Shown: positions 23,956 through 32,862 of the stretch, piece by piece
Layout: every line of letters begins with the position of its first letter
Position numbering within the stretch: position 1 is the stretch's first letter
Assembly: GCA_002428985.1 (NCBI GenBank)
Contig: DIYL01000047.1
Span: forward strand, 248,001-312,000
Direction: 5' to 3'
From: Anaerolineales bacterium UBA6055
GTDB lineage: Bacteria > Chloroflexota > Anaerolineae > Aggregatilineales > Phototrophicaceae
Length of the DNA: 64,000 nt
The notes under the pieces: model-generated
What the model was told of the DNA's origin: nothing
The model's database searches: none
The model's input: the letters and a program-made list of their open reading frames with translations, nothing else
Translations under genes and position numbers: made by a program

Positions 23956-25722
23956 ATGCAATTTTTCATCGTCTTCATTTTAGCGGCAGTTGTACTCGGT
24001 GCAGGGTCAATGTTGTCTCCGGCATGGCGCACATCTCAACCGCGTATCGCCTTAGGGGCGACTTTATGTCTGGCATTGGTTGTCGGGGGTGCCGTCTTTT
24101 GGGCAGAGGCGTTCGGATGGGATACGCTCGTCGTCGATTATCTGCTGTTTGCCTTGCTCTCAGGCGTTGTGCTCGGTGGCACATTATCCAGTGCGCAAGC
24201 CCGTGCCGAAGCCAAAGGCGAAACCCTCGCCGATGACGATGAAGGGTGGCCTGGTCCGCAAGACCTCCTATTTTTTATGATTGTCGGTCTGATTATTTTA
24301 GTTCCCTTACTCAGTTTTCCTGCGCCACTCGGCACACAAGGGCAAATCCTAGGATTCCATACACTAACGACCCGCTTCGGTGAATCGTTTACGACCCTTG
24401 CACCATTTATGCCACAAGAAACAGTGATCGTATCACCGGGCTTTCACGCTTTTTCAGCCTACCTCAGCCAACAACTCGATCAGCCAATCCCGATGATTCA
24501 TATGGGCGTGACAGCGGTTGTATTGTTCCTTTGTATGTGGTTGGCATATGACTATGGTGCAGAGTTGCAAAATAAACGCCTCGGACGCGCGATGGCGGTT
24601 GCATTTATGTTGTGCGGTGGGGTGTTTGTCAGTTACTTGGACGGGCATTTTACCGAATTGATGGCGTTACTCTTCATGATGGCGTTTCTACTCTATGCTT
24701 TGCGGACGATCCGTGAATTTAGCCTGCCGGATATGGTCGCGGGTGGGTTGATGATGGGTGCAGTGGTCTATACCAACCTCAGCTTGAGTATCATCATGAT
24801 TTTAGGGTTTATCCCGCTGACGGTACTCGCATGGATTACCCCACAATCCGAGCGTTCAACTAGTGACCTGCTCAAATCCCGCCTAAGTTTAACGGTCGGG
24901 TTCCCAATTGTCGCCCTTATCGGCATTTCACCATGGTTGATGAGTAACCTGTCGTTGTTATTCCCCGTCAATCCATCACCGTTTATCACCGATTTAAGTT
25001 TGCTCGCGGTCATCATCTTGGGGCAAGGAATCATAATTGTGCCGTTGGCATTATGGGGTATGGTGGTTGGATTACAGCAAAAAAATGATGCGCGTATGAT
25101 CAGCATGGTGATGATTGTTTGGCTGGTATTAGTCCTCGAATTTAGCCTACTTGGTATCCTACGGGGCTTTATTCCGATATTAGGTGACTTAATCAATCCG
25201 TCGAATATCGCTCAACATGGTGTGATTGTGCCGTTTACTGTCTTGGGCGGTGTGGCAATCTTATATCTGTGGGAAAATCTTATTCCAAAAATGACCCAAA
25301 CAACACTACGCAACCGTGCTTATGGATTCATTGCAGGTGCTGGCGTGATCGTATTGATCATCGGACTGTCCTTTAGTGCGATTGTAGATATTGTACGCCC
25401 TGTGATTGGCTTACCTGATGAAACAATCACGGCCGATGAAATCGCCGCGATGTTGTGGCTACACGACAATACGCCTCAATCCGCGACTGTCTATAGCGCA
25501 GATCATAATGCGTGGTTGCCTGTCTATGCCGAACGTGAAGCACCAACCATTCGGGCGCAACGCTACTTCGAGTGGGATGATGTGACCACCATTGATAATG
25601 CTGACAATTTTACGCCTGACTATATCATATTGAATGACAATGCCTCAGATGAGCGTACTGAGGAGATGACGGTGGTATTCGAGCAGGGTAATGTGACAGT
25701 CTACGGCATAGCAACAGATTAA
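23956..25722 (+). CDS. Large polytopic membrane protein, possible GT-C-type glycosyltransferase
   Basis: 588 residues, ATG 23956 behind AGGAAC. About 13 membrane helices with one soluble C-terminal segment of some 90 residues (EIAAMLWLHDNTPQSATVYS, then FEWDDVTTIDNADNFTPDYI). The first extracytoplasmic loop after helix 4 (LSFPAPLGTQGQILGFHTLT) and the later soluble tail recall GT-C-fold proteins such as PMT/ArnT-like or YfhO-like transferases, which use lipid-linked sugars. The catalytic Asp pair of those families is not evident, so this is a tentative placement. The adjacent YfhO protein 80 bases downstream suggests both act on the same envelope glycan. Confidence 0.65.
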   Translation: MQFFIVFILAAVVLGAGSMLSPAWRTSQPRIALGATLCLALVVGGAVFWAEAFGWDTLVVDYLLFALLSGVVLGGTLSSAQARAEAKGETLADDDEGWPGPQDLLFFMIVGLIILVPLLSFPAPLGTQGQILGFHTLTTRFGESFTTLAPFMPQETVIVSPGFHAFSAYLSQQLDQPIPMIHMGVTAVVLFLCMWLAYDYGAELQNKRLGRAMAVAFMLCGGVFVSYLDGHFTELMALLFMMAFLLYALRTIREFSLPDMVAGGLMMGAVVYTNLSLSIIMILGFIPLTVLAWITPQSERSTSDLLKSRLSLTVGFPIVALIGISPWLMSNLSLLFPVNPSPFITDLSLLAVIILGQGIIIVPLALWGMVVGLQQKNDARMISMVMIVWLVLVLEFSLLGILRGFIPILGDLINPSNIAQHGVIVPFTVLGGVAILYLWENLIPKMTQTTLRNRAYGFIAGAGVIVLIIGLSFSAIVDIVRPVIGLPDETITADEIAAMLWLHDNTPQSATVYSADHNAWLPVYAEREAPTIRAQRYFEWDDVTTIDNADNFTPDYIILNDNASDERTEEMTVVFEQGNVTVYGIATD

Positions 25723-25802
25723 TTTCACTCTGACCACTGACAGCTTGGATGCTTCGCAGTATCATCGGCTAGATGATGACCTGTACAACAAAGTGATAAT
25801 CT

Positions 25803-28502
25803 ATGCTTAAACGACTGCTACCGCTTCTGCTGATGATCGGTTTGACCCTGTTATTTTTTCATCAAATGACACTCACCGACAAAATTCTAGCACGGGGCGA
25901 TACTTATAACTACTTCTATCCGTATTGGGATGTGCGTAACGAAGCCTATCGTGCCGGACAACTCCCCATGTGGACGCCTGATATTTTTATGGGTGCGCCC
26001 TTGCTGGCAAATCCACAGCTCGGCACGTACTATCCGCCGAATTGGTTGACCGCACCATTCCGCGCACCGAATGCCATCAAAATCAGTATTTTGCTTCACG
26101 CAACGATTGCTGGACTTGGCATGATGGCGCTCTATCGTACCGTTGTCAGTAAGGCGTTGCTTCCAGCGTTAACAGCAGGTGTGATTTTTGCATTTGGCGG
26201 ATATGTTGGTGCGCATGTCGAACAGATTAACCAGTTACAGGGCTTGGCATGGATGCCCTTACTTTTTGCACTATATCATCGCATCCTGACACGAAATCAC
26301 CCACTGCGTGATGGACTGCTGTTGAGCATCGTTTGGGCATTACAGATTTTCAGCGGACATACGCAGACTGTCTTCATGACAGGTGTTGGACTTGGATTAT
26401 ATGGACTCGTCATCGGGATTATCCAATGGCGCGACCAACAAAAAATCCTGAGTATCCCACGCGCACCGATTATCCTCGGACTGTGTGCTTTCATTGCTGT
26501 ATTACTGGCTATCCCACAGCTATTGCCAACGCTTGAATTAACAGGTATGTCTAACCGTGGCAGCGGTTTCACGGTGCAACAAGCGACTGCCTTTTCACTA
26601 TCGCCTAATACCATCGGTCGCGCTTTGTTGCCGAGTTATGATAGTCAACTCTTCGGCGAATATGTGACGTATCTCGGTGTGATTGGGCTTGGTTTAGCAA
26701 TTTGGGGTATGGTCTGTACCCATCGTGTCACAAGTACTAATCAAATCGAGAATAATCTGCAATCCCGCTATCATAAAATCGGTTGGATTGTGCTGGCATG
26801 TGTTGGCTTAATGCTCGCGTTCGGACGCTTTAATCCATTGTATTTATTTTTAGCGGAGTTACCCGGATTTAATTTGTTCCGCGTTCCTGCACGGTGGTTA
26901 TCGTTATTCACATTGGGTATGGCAATGCTCGCAGGGATTGGTGTGGAAGCTTTACGCCCTTATATCAACGGCAAAGATAGCGATACAAATCTCCGCAAAT
27001 CACGCATCACAGCGATCTTTCTGCTCATATTTATCGGTGCGCTTATTTTTCTAACACGCTTTGTGCTCCAGATTGACCCCCGCGATGTCTATGGTGATCC
27101 CATCCCGCAAAATTCGAGCGTAGCATTATGGGTTGCATCTCTTTTTGTTTTGCTCGGGGTACTCTTAATCCGTCATCAGATGATGCCATACATCGCTGTG
27201 GGTGTCGTGATTGTAGAGTTGTTCCTCGCATCGCTTATTCTTCCATATAACGATCTAACCCCGCCTGAAGTCTATTTGGGGCAACGATTTACCATTAGCC
27301 AATTATTATCCGAACAAGACGAGTCGGTTGTGCCGGGACGCACCTTGTCTATTAGCCGGTTATTCTTCGATCCCGGTGACATCGGTGCATTACGTGAACG
27401 CTATAATCGGCTTGGACTCGATGAGCAATCGCAATTTCACGCCTTTGATGCCGTCAAAAAGCAAGAGATGCTTATGCCCAATCTATCGATGACATGGGGC
27501 ATTCCATCGATTGACGGCTTCGGTGGTGGGATTTTGCCAACAATTTATTATTCGCAATTTACATCATTGCTCCTGCCCGAAAATGAGCTACGGACTGTTG
27601 ATGGTCGCATTGGTGAGATTATGGCAAAACCCGAATGTCGCGGGGCATGTATCCCTGATATTGAGTGGCTGATGCTCACTGATACGCGTTATATCATCAC
27701 CGACAAAGTGTTTGACATCTGGCATGATGATGTCGCCTATGACACATTACAAGCCAACTTCTGGCAAGACACAACGACCTTTATTATGCCCGATGATAGT
27801 TTCGATCAAGTCCGTATTCTGCATAGTGACCCCTTCGAATTTGAGACAACTCCTGAAGAAATTCAAGATGGGTTGCTCGTCACAATTACCGATGCCGACA
27901 CCCTTAACCAAATTCTACAAACTGACCATACGGTTCTCGCTGTTACGATTGTCGATAGCCGGACAGATGATGTCTTTTTACAGATTCAACCGCGCTTAGA
28001 ACGACTGTTATCGAGTGACATCAAAATTTATGGTGCATTTGAAGACGAGATGCGGGCATACCTCGCCGACAAAACCACGATTCTTCCTGATGATTGGCAG
28101 GGGCACGAAGACGCAATAGACATTCTCGAAATTGGTGATGGTTCTGCGATTCATGGTGAAGGACTTGATCCACGCAATTTGGCTGATAGCGAACGAACAA
28201 CCGGATCGCCTGAGTTTGTCGAATATAGCGATACCCGTATTGTCATTAATGTAAATGCCGAAGACGATGACTACCTCATTCTCAATGATGCGTACTATCC
28301 GGGATGGAAAGCGACCGTCAATGACCAACCAACGCCTGTTTACCGTGCCAATGCGATGTTCCGCGCTGTACAAGTACCAGCAGGTGATAGCACAGTCGTC
28401 TTCACATTTGAGCCGGACTTGTGGCACACAGCATTATTCATGGGGCTTGGTATATGGGTAATTATTATCGGATTGCTGGGACTGGTGTCACGTCGTGTAT
28501 AA
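25803..28502 (+). CDS. YfhO-family membrane protein
   Basis: 899 residues. The first loop has the family signature GDTYNYFYPYWDVRNEAYRA followed by GQLPMWTPDIFMGAPLLANP, and about 13 membrane helices follow. A large extracytoplasmic domain occupies residues 480-860, and the last helix is near 870-890. The end of that domain has the typical DAYYPGWKATVNDQPTPVYR and FRAVQVPAGDSTVVFTFEP. YfhO proteins are GT-C-like and are implicated in glycosylation of wall polymers such as lipoteichoic acid in Firmicutes; the substrate here is unknown. It follows the other polytopic protein with an 80-base gap. Confidence 0.88.
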   Translation: MLKRLLPLLLMIGLTLLFFHQMTLTDKILARGDTYNYFYPYWDVRNEAYRAGQLPMWTPDIFMGAPLLANPQLGTYYPPNWLTAPFRAPNAIKISILLHATIAGLGMMALYRTVVSKALLPALTAGVIFAFGGYVGAHVEQINQLQGLAWMPLLFALYHRILTRNHPLRDGLLLSIVWALQIFSGHTQTVFMTGVGLGLYGLVIGIIQWRDQQKILSIPRAPIILGLCAFIAVLLAIPQLLPTLELTGMSNRGSGFTVQQATAFSLSPNTIGRALLPSYDSQLFGEYVTYLGVIGLGLAIWGMVCTHRVTSTNQIENNLQSRYHKIGWIVLACVGLMLAFGRFNPLYLFLAELPGFNLFRVPARWLSLFTLGMAMLAGIGVEALRPYINGKDSDTNLRKSRITAIFLLIFIGALIFLTRFVLQIDPRDVYGDPIPQNSSVALWVASLFVLLGVLLIRHQMMPYIAVGVVIVELFLASLILPYNDLTPPEVYLGQRFTISQLLSEQDESVVPGRTLSISRLFFDPGDIGALRERYNRLGLDEQSQFHAFDAVKKQEMLMPNLSMTWGIPSIDGFGGGILPTIYYSQFTSLLLPENELRTVDGRIGEIMAKPECRGACIPDIEWLMLTDTRYIITDKVFDIWHDDVAYDTLQANFWQDTTTFIMPDDSFDQVRILHSDPFEFETTPEEIQDGLLVTITDADTLNQILQTDHTVLAVTIVDSRTDDVFLQIQPRLERLLSSDIKIYGAFEDEMRAYLADKTTILPDDWQGHEDAIDILEIGDGSAIHGEGLDPRNLADSERTTGSPEFVEYSDTRIVINVNAEDDDYLILNDAYYPGWKATVNDQPTPVYRANAMFRAVQVPAGDSTVVFTFEPDLWHTALFMGLGIWVIIIGLLGLVSRRV

Positions 28503-28613
28503 CTAGGAGCGACAAAAGATGTTACTGTCATAGTTTTAAGACGACTTGCGATTGAAGAGGTATACCATAATAAACCGAAGGTTTAAGAAAGTAGAAGGAT
28601 AGGAATAATTGGA

Positions 28614-29054
28614 ATGTATGTTGACGAACGTATAATTTATTATCCGTTTATTTTTATTACTTTTACACTGGCATGGTCTCAGATAAACCTCATGTATCTA
28701 TTTTATCTAATCAAAAATTTCGATATAGATATAGATGAATTGAATAAATTCAAACAAGAATCTTCACCCTTGTATCGTCATTACTATCGTATGGCTTCAA
28801 ATGAACGATTCAAACATGATTTTGTTAAAGCATTTGACGCATCGGAAAACTCAGTTATTGCCTATATTCTTTTTCTTATTATGGTTATATTTTCGTTTAG
28901 TATTGGTGTTATACTTCTGATTGAGTGCATTGATAGTAATTCAGTAAGTTTAACAATGGGTGCAGTTGTTATAACACTTGTCAGTTTTCTTACGATGCTC
29001 CATAGCGTTTTTCCACTACTTCGTCTAAGACAGGGAAAATTCAAAAAAAAGTGA
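28614..29054 (+). CDS. Small membrane protein, unrecognised
   Basis: 146 residues with three predicted membrane helices (about 9-30, 83-105 and 110-132), separated by a charged cytoplasmic loop (LNKFKQESSPLYRHYYRMAS). It ends with a Lys-rich tail, KFKKK. ATG 28614 has an AGGA-rich stretch upstream. The base composition is noticeably more AT-rich than the YfhO gene before it. No family recognised. Confidence 0.6.
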   Translation: MYVDERIIYYPFIFITFTLAWSQINLMYLFYLIKNFDIDIDELNKFKQESSPLYRHYYRMASNERFKHDFVKAFDASENSVIAYILFLIMVIFSFSIGVILLIECIDSNSVSLTMGAVVITLVSFLTMLHSVFPLLRLRQGKFKKK

Positions 29055-29173
29055 TTATCATCAGATTGTTGATGCTTGTGTCACGTCGGACGACACCTGT
29101 TATGTAGACTCGAGAATTGAACTTAACGTGTATGTCCTTCGTACTAAGTTTTGATAACGATTAGGAATAGACG

Positions 29174-30775
29174 ATGAATCAATTTGAACTGCTACAAAAA
29201 GCCCATGCGCATATGCAAGCTGAAGACTGGGGTCTTGCACAGAGCATATGGAGACAACTCACACAGTTGAATCCCGTCAACGGCGAGTACTGGGAGGCGT
29301 TTGCGACAGCCCTCTATCATCACTCGTCTTATTATGAGGCGATAGATACTTACAATAAAGCCCTCGAATTAGGTGCTGGACGCCGTTTTATGAATGCGTA
29401 TAAGATGGCGTGTTGTTATGCGCACCTCAATGAGTTGGATTCATCCCTAGAGTGGTTGGAGTGTTCATTTGAGCTAGGCTTTAATGATATGCAAGCGGTA
29501 CAAACAGATCCCGCTTTGGAAAATTTGCATCATCACCCACGGTTTCGATCGCTTGTGGGGTGGATTAACTCCGATGAATTGTCTCGTGATGAAGGATTAC
29601 GTTCTGATCTTCAACTACTTGTCAAACAATTGAAGCGTTTAGGCTATGCACCATTCCGCAAGGTCACCGAAGATGAATTTGACGCAGCTATTCAAAAAGT
29701 CCATGACGAGATCCCACAGTTAACAGATACGCAGGTCATTGTTGAGTTTGCGAAGTTATTGAACATGGCCGGTGATGGGCATACGCGCATCATCAGCAGT
29801 CCCGAACGGGATGATTTCTGTCGTAATACACCACTGGAATATTATATATATGAAGATGGTGTGTTTATCATTCGTGCTGCACCGCAATATGAATCGTTGT
29901 TGGGATCGCAGGTTTTGGCAATTGATGACAACCCGATTCAATCCGTGTTAGATGCTATTGAGCCGATGGTCAGTCGTGATAATTTGCAATGGGTCAATCA
30001 TATGGCACCATTTTTTATGCGAAATATTCCGATGTTACATGCACTTGGTCAAACAAGTGGGCTCGATAAAGTCACGCTGACCATAAAAGATATGAATGGC
30101 GATCAACATACAGTCGATGTAACACCGGACGATACGAGTCCAATCTGGTACAACAAATGGTATGAAGATGAATGGCTCGTTTTGCCGAGCTTACCGCGTA
30201 CGATGCGTCAACAACATCGCACCTATTGGTTTGAATATGAGGCAACAGCACGTCAGATATATGTTCAATTTAATCAAGTGGCGAATATGGAATCTGAGTC
30301 ACTTGCGGACTTTACTCAACGCTTATTTGCGTTTATCGACAACAACCCCGTTGAGCGGTTGATATTAGATGTCCGCTACAATAATGGGGGGAATACGTAT
30401 CTCCATATCCCGCTCATTCATGAAATTATCGGCAACAAGACCATCAATCGTGATGGACATCTCTTTATCTTAATCGGACGGCGTACCTTTTCGGCGGCGA
30501 TGAATTTTGTCACTTTGCTGGATCGACACGCGAATCCGATTTTTATTGGGGAACCGACTGGATCTTGCCCCAACTTTGTTGGTGAAGGGACAGAAACCCA
30601 GTTGCCCTATTCTAAACTGAATATCAGTACATCGGATCTCTTCTGGCAGTCATCATGGCCGATGGATGAGCGTATTTGGATCGCGCCGCACTATTATGTC
30701 CCGCTGAAATTTGCTGATATTGTTGCTGGCCGTGATGTCACTCTAGAAGCCGTGAACACGTATATGCAACGATAG
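29174..30775 (+). CDS. TPR-containing S41-family peptidase-like protein
   Basis: 533 residues with no signal peptide. Residues 1-125 form about three tetratricopeptide repeats (WEAFATALYHHSSYYEAIDT; KALELGA). The rest resembles S41/tail-specific proteases: an N-terminal cap with NMAGDGHTRI, a PDZ-like part (SQVLAIDDNPIQSVLDAIEP), then the core LILDVRYNNGGNTYLHIPLI and the nucleophile Ser440 in GRRTFSAAMNF. GEPTGSCPNFVGEG and a C-terminal PEP-x-like stretch (WIAPHYYVPLKFADIVAGRD) complete it. A catalytic Lys four residues after the Ser, usual in CtpA-type enzymes, is absent; S41 enzymes of the tricorn type use other residues. It is probably cytoplasmic, which is unusual for the family. Confidence 0.85.
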   Translation: MNQFELLQKAHAHMQAEDWGLAQSIWRQLTQLNPVNGEYWEAFATALYHHSSYYEAIDTYNKALELGAGRRFMNAYKMACCYAHLNELDSSLEWLECSFELGFNDMQAVQTDPALENLHHHPRFRSLVGWINSDELSRDEGLRSDLQLLVKQLKRLGYAPFRKVTEDEFDAAIQKVHDEIPQLTDTQVIVEFAKLLNMAGDGHTRIISSPERDDFCRNTPLEYYIYEDGVFIIRAAPQYESLLGSQVLAIDDNPIQSVLDAIEPMVSRDNLQWVNHMAPFFMRNIPMLHALGQTSGLDKVTLTIKDMNGDQHTVDVTPDDTSPIWYNKWYEDEWLVLPSLPRTMRQQHRTYWFEYEATARQIYVQFNQVANMESESLADFTQRLFAFIDNNPVERLILDVRYNNGGNTYLHIPLIHEIIGNKTINRDGHLFILIGRRTFSAAMNFVTLLDRHANPIFIGEPTGSCPNFVGEGTETQLPYSKLNISTSDLFWQSSWPMDERIWIAPHYYVPLKFADIVAGRDVTLEAVNTYMQR

Positions 30776-30881
30776 ATCAGATATGCTCGGATCGCTTGAT
30801 ACTTGTTGCAGCATTTGCGTTTGCTAAATGAGATATCCCCGACCAAACTCGTACTGAGACAATAGATTTTTACATCATTTA

Positions 30882-30917
30882 CCGTTGTTCTAAAGCATGT
30901 GATTCAGCAATCTCTAT
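30882..30917 (-). pseudogene. Remnant of a second SRPBCC gene 3' end
   Basis: Read on the minus strand this encodes EIAESHALEQR and a stop, and matches the last codons of the SRPBCC gene at 32414-32851 almost exactly. The similarity extends to about 30866. The rest of the gene is missing, and the SDR gene's stop codon lies right beside it. Confidence 0.7.
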
Positions 30918-30919
30918 TT

Positions 30920-31753
30920 TTAGTGTTTTCTGAGCATCATCATTGGCATAATTCGATCAATTGCTCGATCACCAAAGACCCGATCTAAGAAGCTACCTTG
31001 TATCGCATCCATATTCACTCGGTAAGCTCGTTTAGGATCTTTAGCCTCAATAGCTGATAATACCGCATCTGCGATGGTTGATGCTTCAGCTCCATTGTCC
31101 AATGCCTGTGCGAAATTATGGCGGAAGTTTTCCATTTTCCCCTGATACACTTCAGCGTGGGGAGATGCCATTGCCTTGTCGAGATACTGGAACGCAACCT
31201 CGGCAAATTCAGTTTTGATATAACCTGGTTGAATCTTGACTACATCGATACCAAATTCTTTCACTTCCATACGTAAACCGTCAACGAGTCCTTCTACCGC
31301 GTGTTTGGATGCTGGATACCAAGGCATACCTGGTACAGATACCATACCTACAACCGAGCTACATGCTATCAGTTTCCCAGAACCTTGCTGTCGCATAATT
31401 GGAATGACAGCTTTGAATGTCCGAGCGAGACCGAATACATTTGTATCAAACTCTGCAATGGCATCTTCCAAGTCGACTGTCTCGAAGAAACCTTGAACAC
31501 CATAGCCTGCATTCGCAAAGATTGCATCGATTTTGCCTTCATCAGTGATCGCTTGATTAACAAAGGCATCTACACTTGATTGATTTCGCACATCCAGATT
31601 GCTGATATGTGCTCCCCGATCTTCGAGTGGTTTCATTCTTTCAACTCGACGTGCTCCAGCATAAACCGTATATCCTTTTTCCAGCAGTAGTTCAGCCGTA
31701 GCATAACCGATACCTGACGATGCACCTGTAATCAGCACGACTTGCTTGCTCAT
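30920..31753 (-). CDS. Short-chain dehydrogenase/reductase (classical SDR)
   Basis: 277 residues, ATG 31753 behind AAGGAG. Rossmann nucleotide motif TGASSGIGYATAELL near the N-terminus, DVRNQSSVDAF, the NAGYG motif (IFANAGYGVQGFFE), catalytic Ser in IACSSVVGM, and Tyr-Lys in WYPASKHAVEG. The Arg-Arg after the second strand (YAGARRVERM) suggests NADP(H). Substrate unknown; oxidoreductases of this group act on sterol-, retinol- or quinone-like alcohols. Divergently transcribed from a MerR regulator, with a MerR-type promoter between them, so it is the likely target. Confidence 0.92.
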   Translation of the reverse strand: MSKQVVLITGASSGIGYATAELLLEKGYTVYAGARRVERMKPLEDRGAHISNLDVRNQSSVDAFVNQAITDEGKIDAIFANAGYGVQGFFETVDLEDAIAEFDTNVFGLARTFKAVIPIMRQQGSGKLIACSSVVGMVSVPGMPWYPASKHAVEGLVDGLRMEVKEFGIDVVKIQPGYIKTEFAEVAFQYLDKAMASPHAEVYQGKMENFRHNFAQALDNGAEASTIADAVLSAIEAKDPKRAYRVNMDAIQGSFLDRVFGDRAIDRIMPMMMLRKH

Positions 31754-31788
31754 AATATTTACTCCTTAACCAATGTTATCTTGTTCAT

Positions 31789-31820
31789 ATAATAAACCCT
31801 AGAGTATACTCTAGGGTCAA
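31789..31820 (-). promoter_or_regulatory. MerR-type promoter and palindromic operator of the SDR gene
   Basis: A perfect palindrome with core CCCTAGAGTATACTCTAGGG (31797-31816, one more pair outside). On the minus strand it is flanked by TTGACC (31820-31815) and TATTAT (31794-31789), leaving a 20-base spacer. An overlong spacer with the operator inside it is the hallmark of promoters twisted open by MerR-family activators. The regulator gene starts 20 bases downstream on the other strand. Confidence 0.85.
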
Positions 31821-31839
31821 GAAGCAATTTGGAGAAGTT

Positions 31840-32229
31840 ATGAAAATTGGCGAAGTGGCATATCTGGCAAATGTATCAATTCATACTATTCGTTACTACG
31901 AGAAACTAGGGCTATTAGACGGAACGCTAATGAAGCGAGAAGACAATAATTATCGACGTTACACAGAGGAAGTGATTGAGCGAATTGGAATGGTAAAGAA
32001 AGGGCAACTCGTCGGATTTAGCCTGACCGAAATCAAATCATTACTTGACGCATGGGCTTCTGGTGAGCTAACTATCGAAGAACGTATATCTGTCTATGCT
32101 GAAAAAGTTACTGAGCTAGATGAGCGTATTCGAGAGCTTCAAGAAATGCGAGATTATCTTAGTTCCAAAATCCCACTACTTGAAGCAGGTTTTGAACCTG
32201 AATTCAATGATGTTGAAACTATTGACTGA
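31840..32229 (+). CDS. MerR-family transcriptional regulator
   Basis: 129 residues, ATG 31840 behind GGAG. Winged helix at 1-70 (MKIGEVAYLANVSIHTIRYY, EKLGLLDG), with YRRY before the wing, then the dimerisation coiled coil (ISVYAEKVTELDERIRELQE). There are no conserved Cys residues in the C-terminal effector part, so it is not a metal or SoxR-type sensor; an organic ligand is more likely. It sits beside its own operator and drives the SDR gene (inference from position). Confidence 0.93.
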   Translation: MKIGEVAYLANVSIHTIRYYEKLGLLDGTLMKREDNNYRRYTEEVIERIGMVKKGQLVGFSLTEIKSLLDAWASGELTIEERISVYAEKVTELDERIRELQEMRDYLSSKIPLLEAGFEPEFNDVETID

Positions 32230-32260
32230 ATTATATTAAGGACTTTTTCAACAAGCTGTT

Positions 32261-32425
32261 TTAGGTAGCAACAGTTTGCTGATTTTGTAAACAGGTTCGA
32301 ATATCTTGGTTTTGTGATTGTAGATACACTGTCGGATGAGATTGCAATCTGACCAGCAAAGCTACGACGGGCTTGTATGACAGCAACAAAGCCCGCATTG
32401 AGATGATGAATTTTTACACTATTTG
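32261..32425 (-). pseudogene. Internally deleted second copy of the metallo-beta-lactamase-fold gene
   Basis: The minus strand reads VKIHHLNAGFVAVIQARRSF, matching residues 73-92 of the intact gene at 32863, and then jumps to SHPTVYLQSQNQDIRTCLQN followed by QQTVAT and a stop, matching its C-terminus. Some 235 residues between are missing and the junction is out of frame. The zinc-ligand His of the C-terminal PSHDPD is changed (QSQNQD). The remnant overlaps the end of the SRPBCC gene, whose last residues QIV come from this fused sequence. Confidence 0.75.
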
Positions 32426-32851
32426 TCGTTGTTCTAAAGCATGTGATTCAGCAATCTCTTGAATGAGTTTTAACACATTTGGTAATGCTTGAGCATAGGT
32501 GTTGCCCAGCAGCCTTGCAAATACACCACTCAGTAATCCATCAAACCAAACCTCGTGGACAAAGGTGGTGTTGTCGCCTGCTTCAAAGTAATGGGCGACA
32601 TGCAACTTCGCCAGTGGCATAGACACGGTAAAGGTGAAGCTTTCTCCGTCTGTGAATTCAGTAATTGTAAAGCGACTCTTTGGTGAACCTTTCGACTTGA
32701 GTGTGCCTTGCGCACCGAGTATAAGATCGCTATCTGACTGTGCCGATTCGAGTTCGGTATCCCATTTGTGCCAGTTGGCAACATCCATCCATATCGCCCA
32801 GATGGTCTCACGACTTGCAGTTGTTGTTTGTGCGTGTTGAAAATGTTTCAT
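32414..32851 (-). CDS. SRPBCC (START/polyketide-cyclase-like) domain protein
   Basis: 145 residues, ATG 32851 behind GGAG. The family pattern is clear: HAQTTTASRETIWAIWMDVA, then NWHKWDTELESA, a central sheet (SFTFTVSMPLAKLHVAHYFE), and a long C-terminal helix (PNVLKLIQEIAESH). Such proteins form a hydrophobic ligand pocket. The C-terminal residues after ALEQR look like an extension acquired by fusion to the pseudogene beside it, since a related 3' end at 30882 stops right after ALEQR. Eleven bases downstream of the metallo-beta-lactamase-fold gene, so co-transcribed with it. Confidence 0.85.
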   Translation of the reverse strand: MKHFQHAQTTTASRETIWAIWMDVANWHKWDTELESAQSDSDLILGAQGTLKSKGSPKSRFTITEFTDGESFTFTVSMPLAKLHVAHYFEAGDNTTFVHEVWFDGLLSGVFARLLGNTYAQALPNVLKLIQEIAESHALEQRQIV

Positions 32852-32862
32852 TGTATGTGCTC

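Noticed and set aside
31789..31820. Metal-responsive MerR control (copper, zinc or mercury)
   Set aside because: The regulator has no conserved Cys in its C-terminal part and the target is an SDR, not a metal pump.
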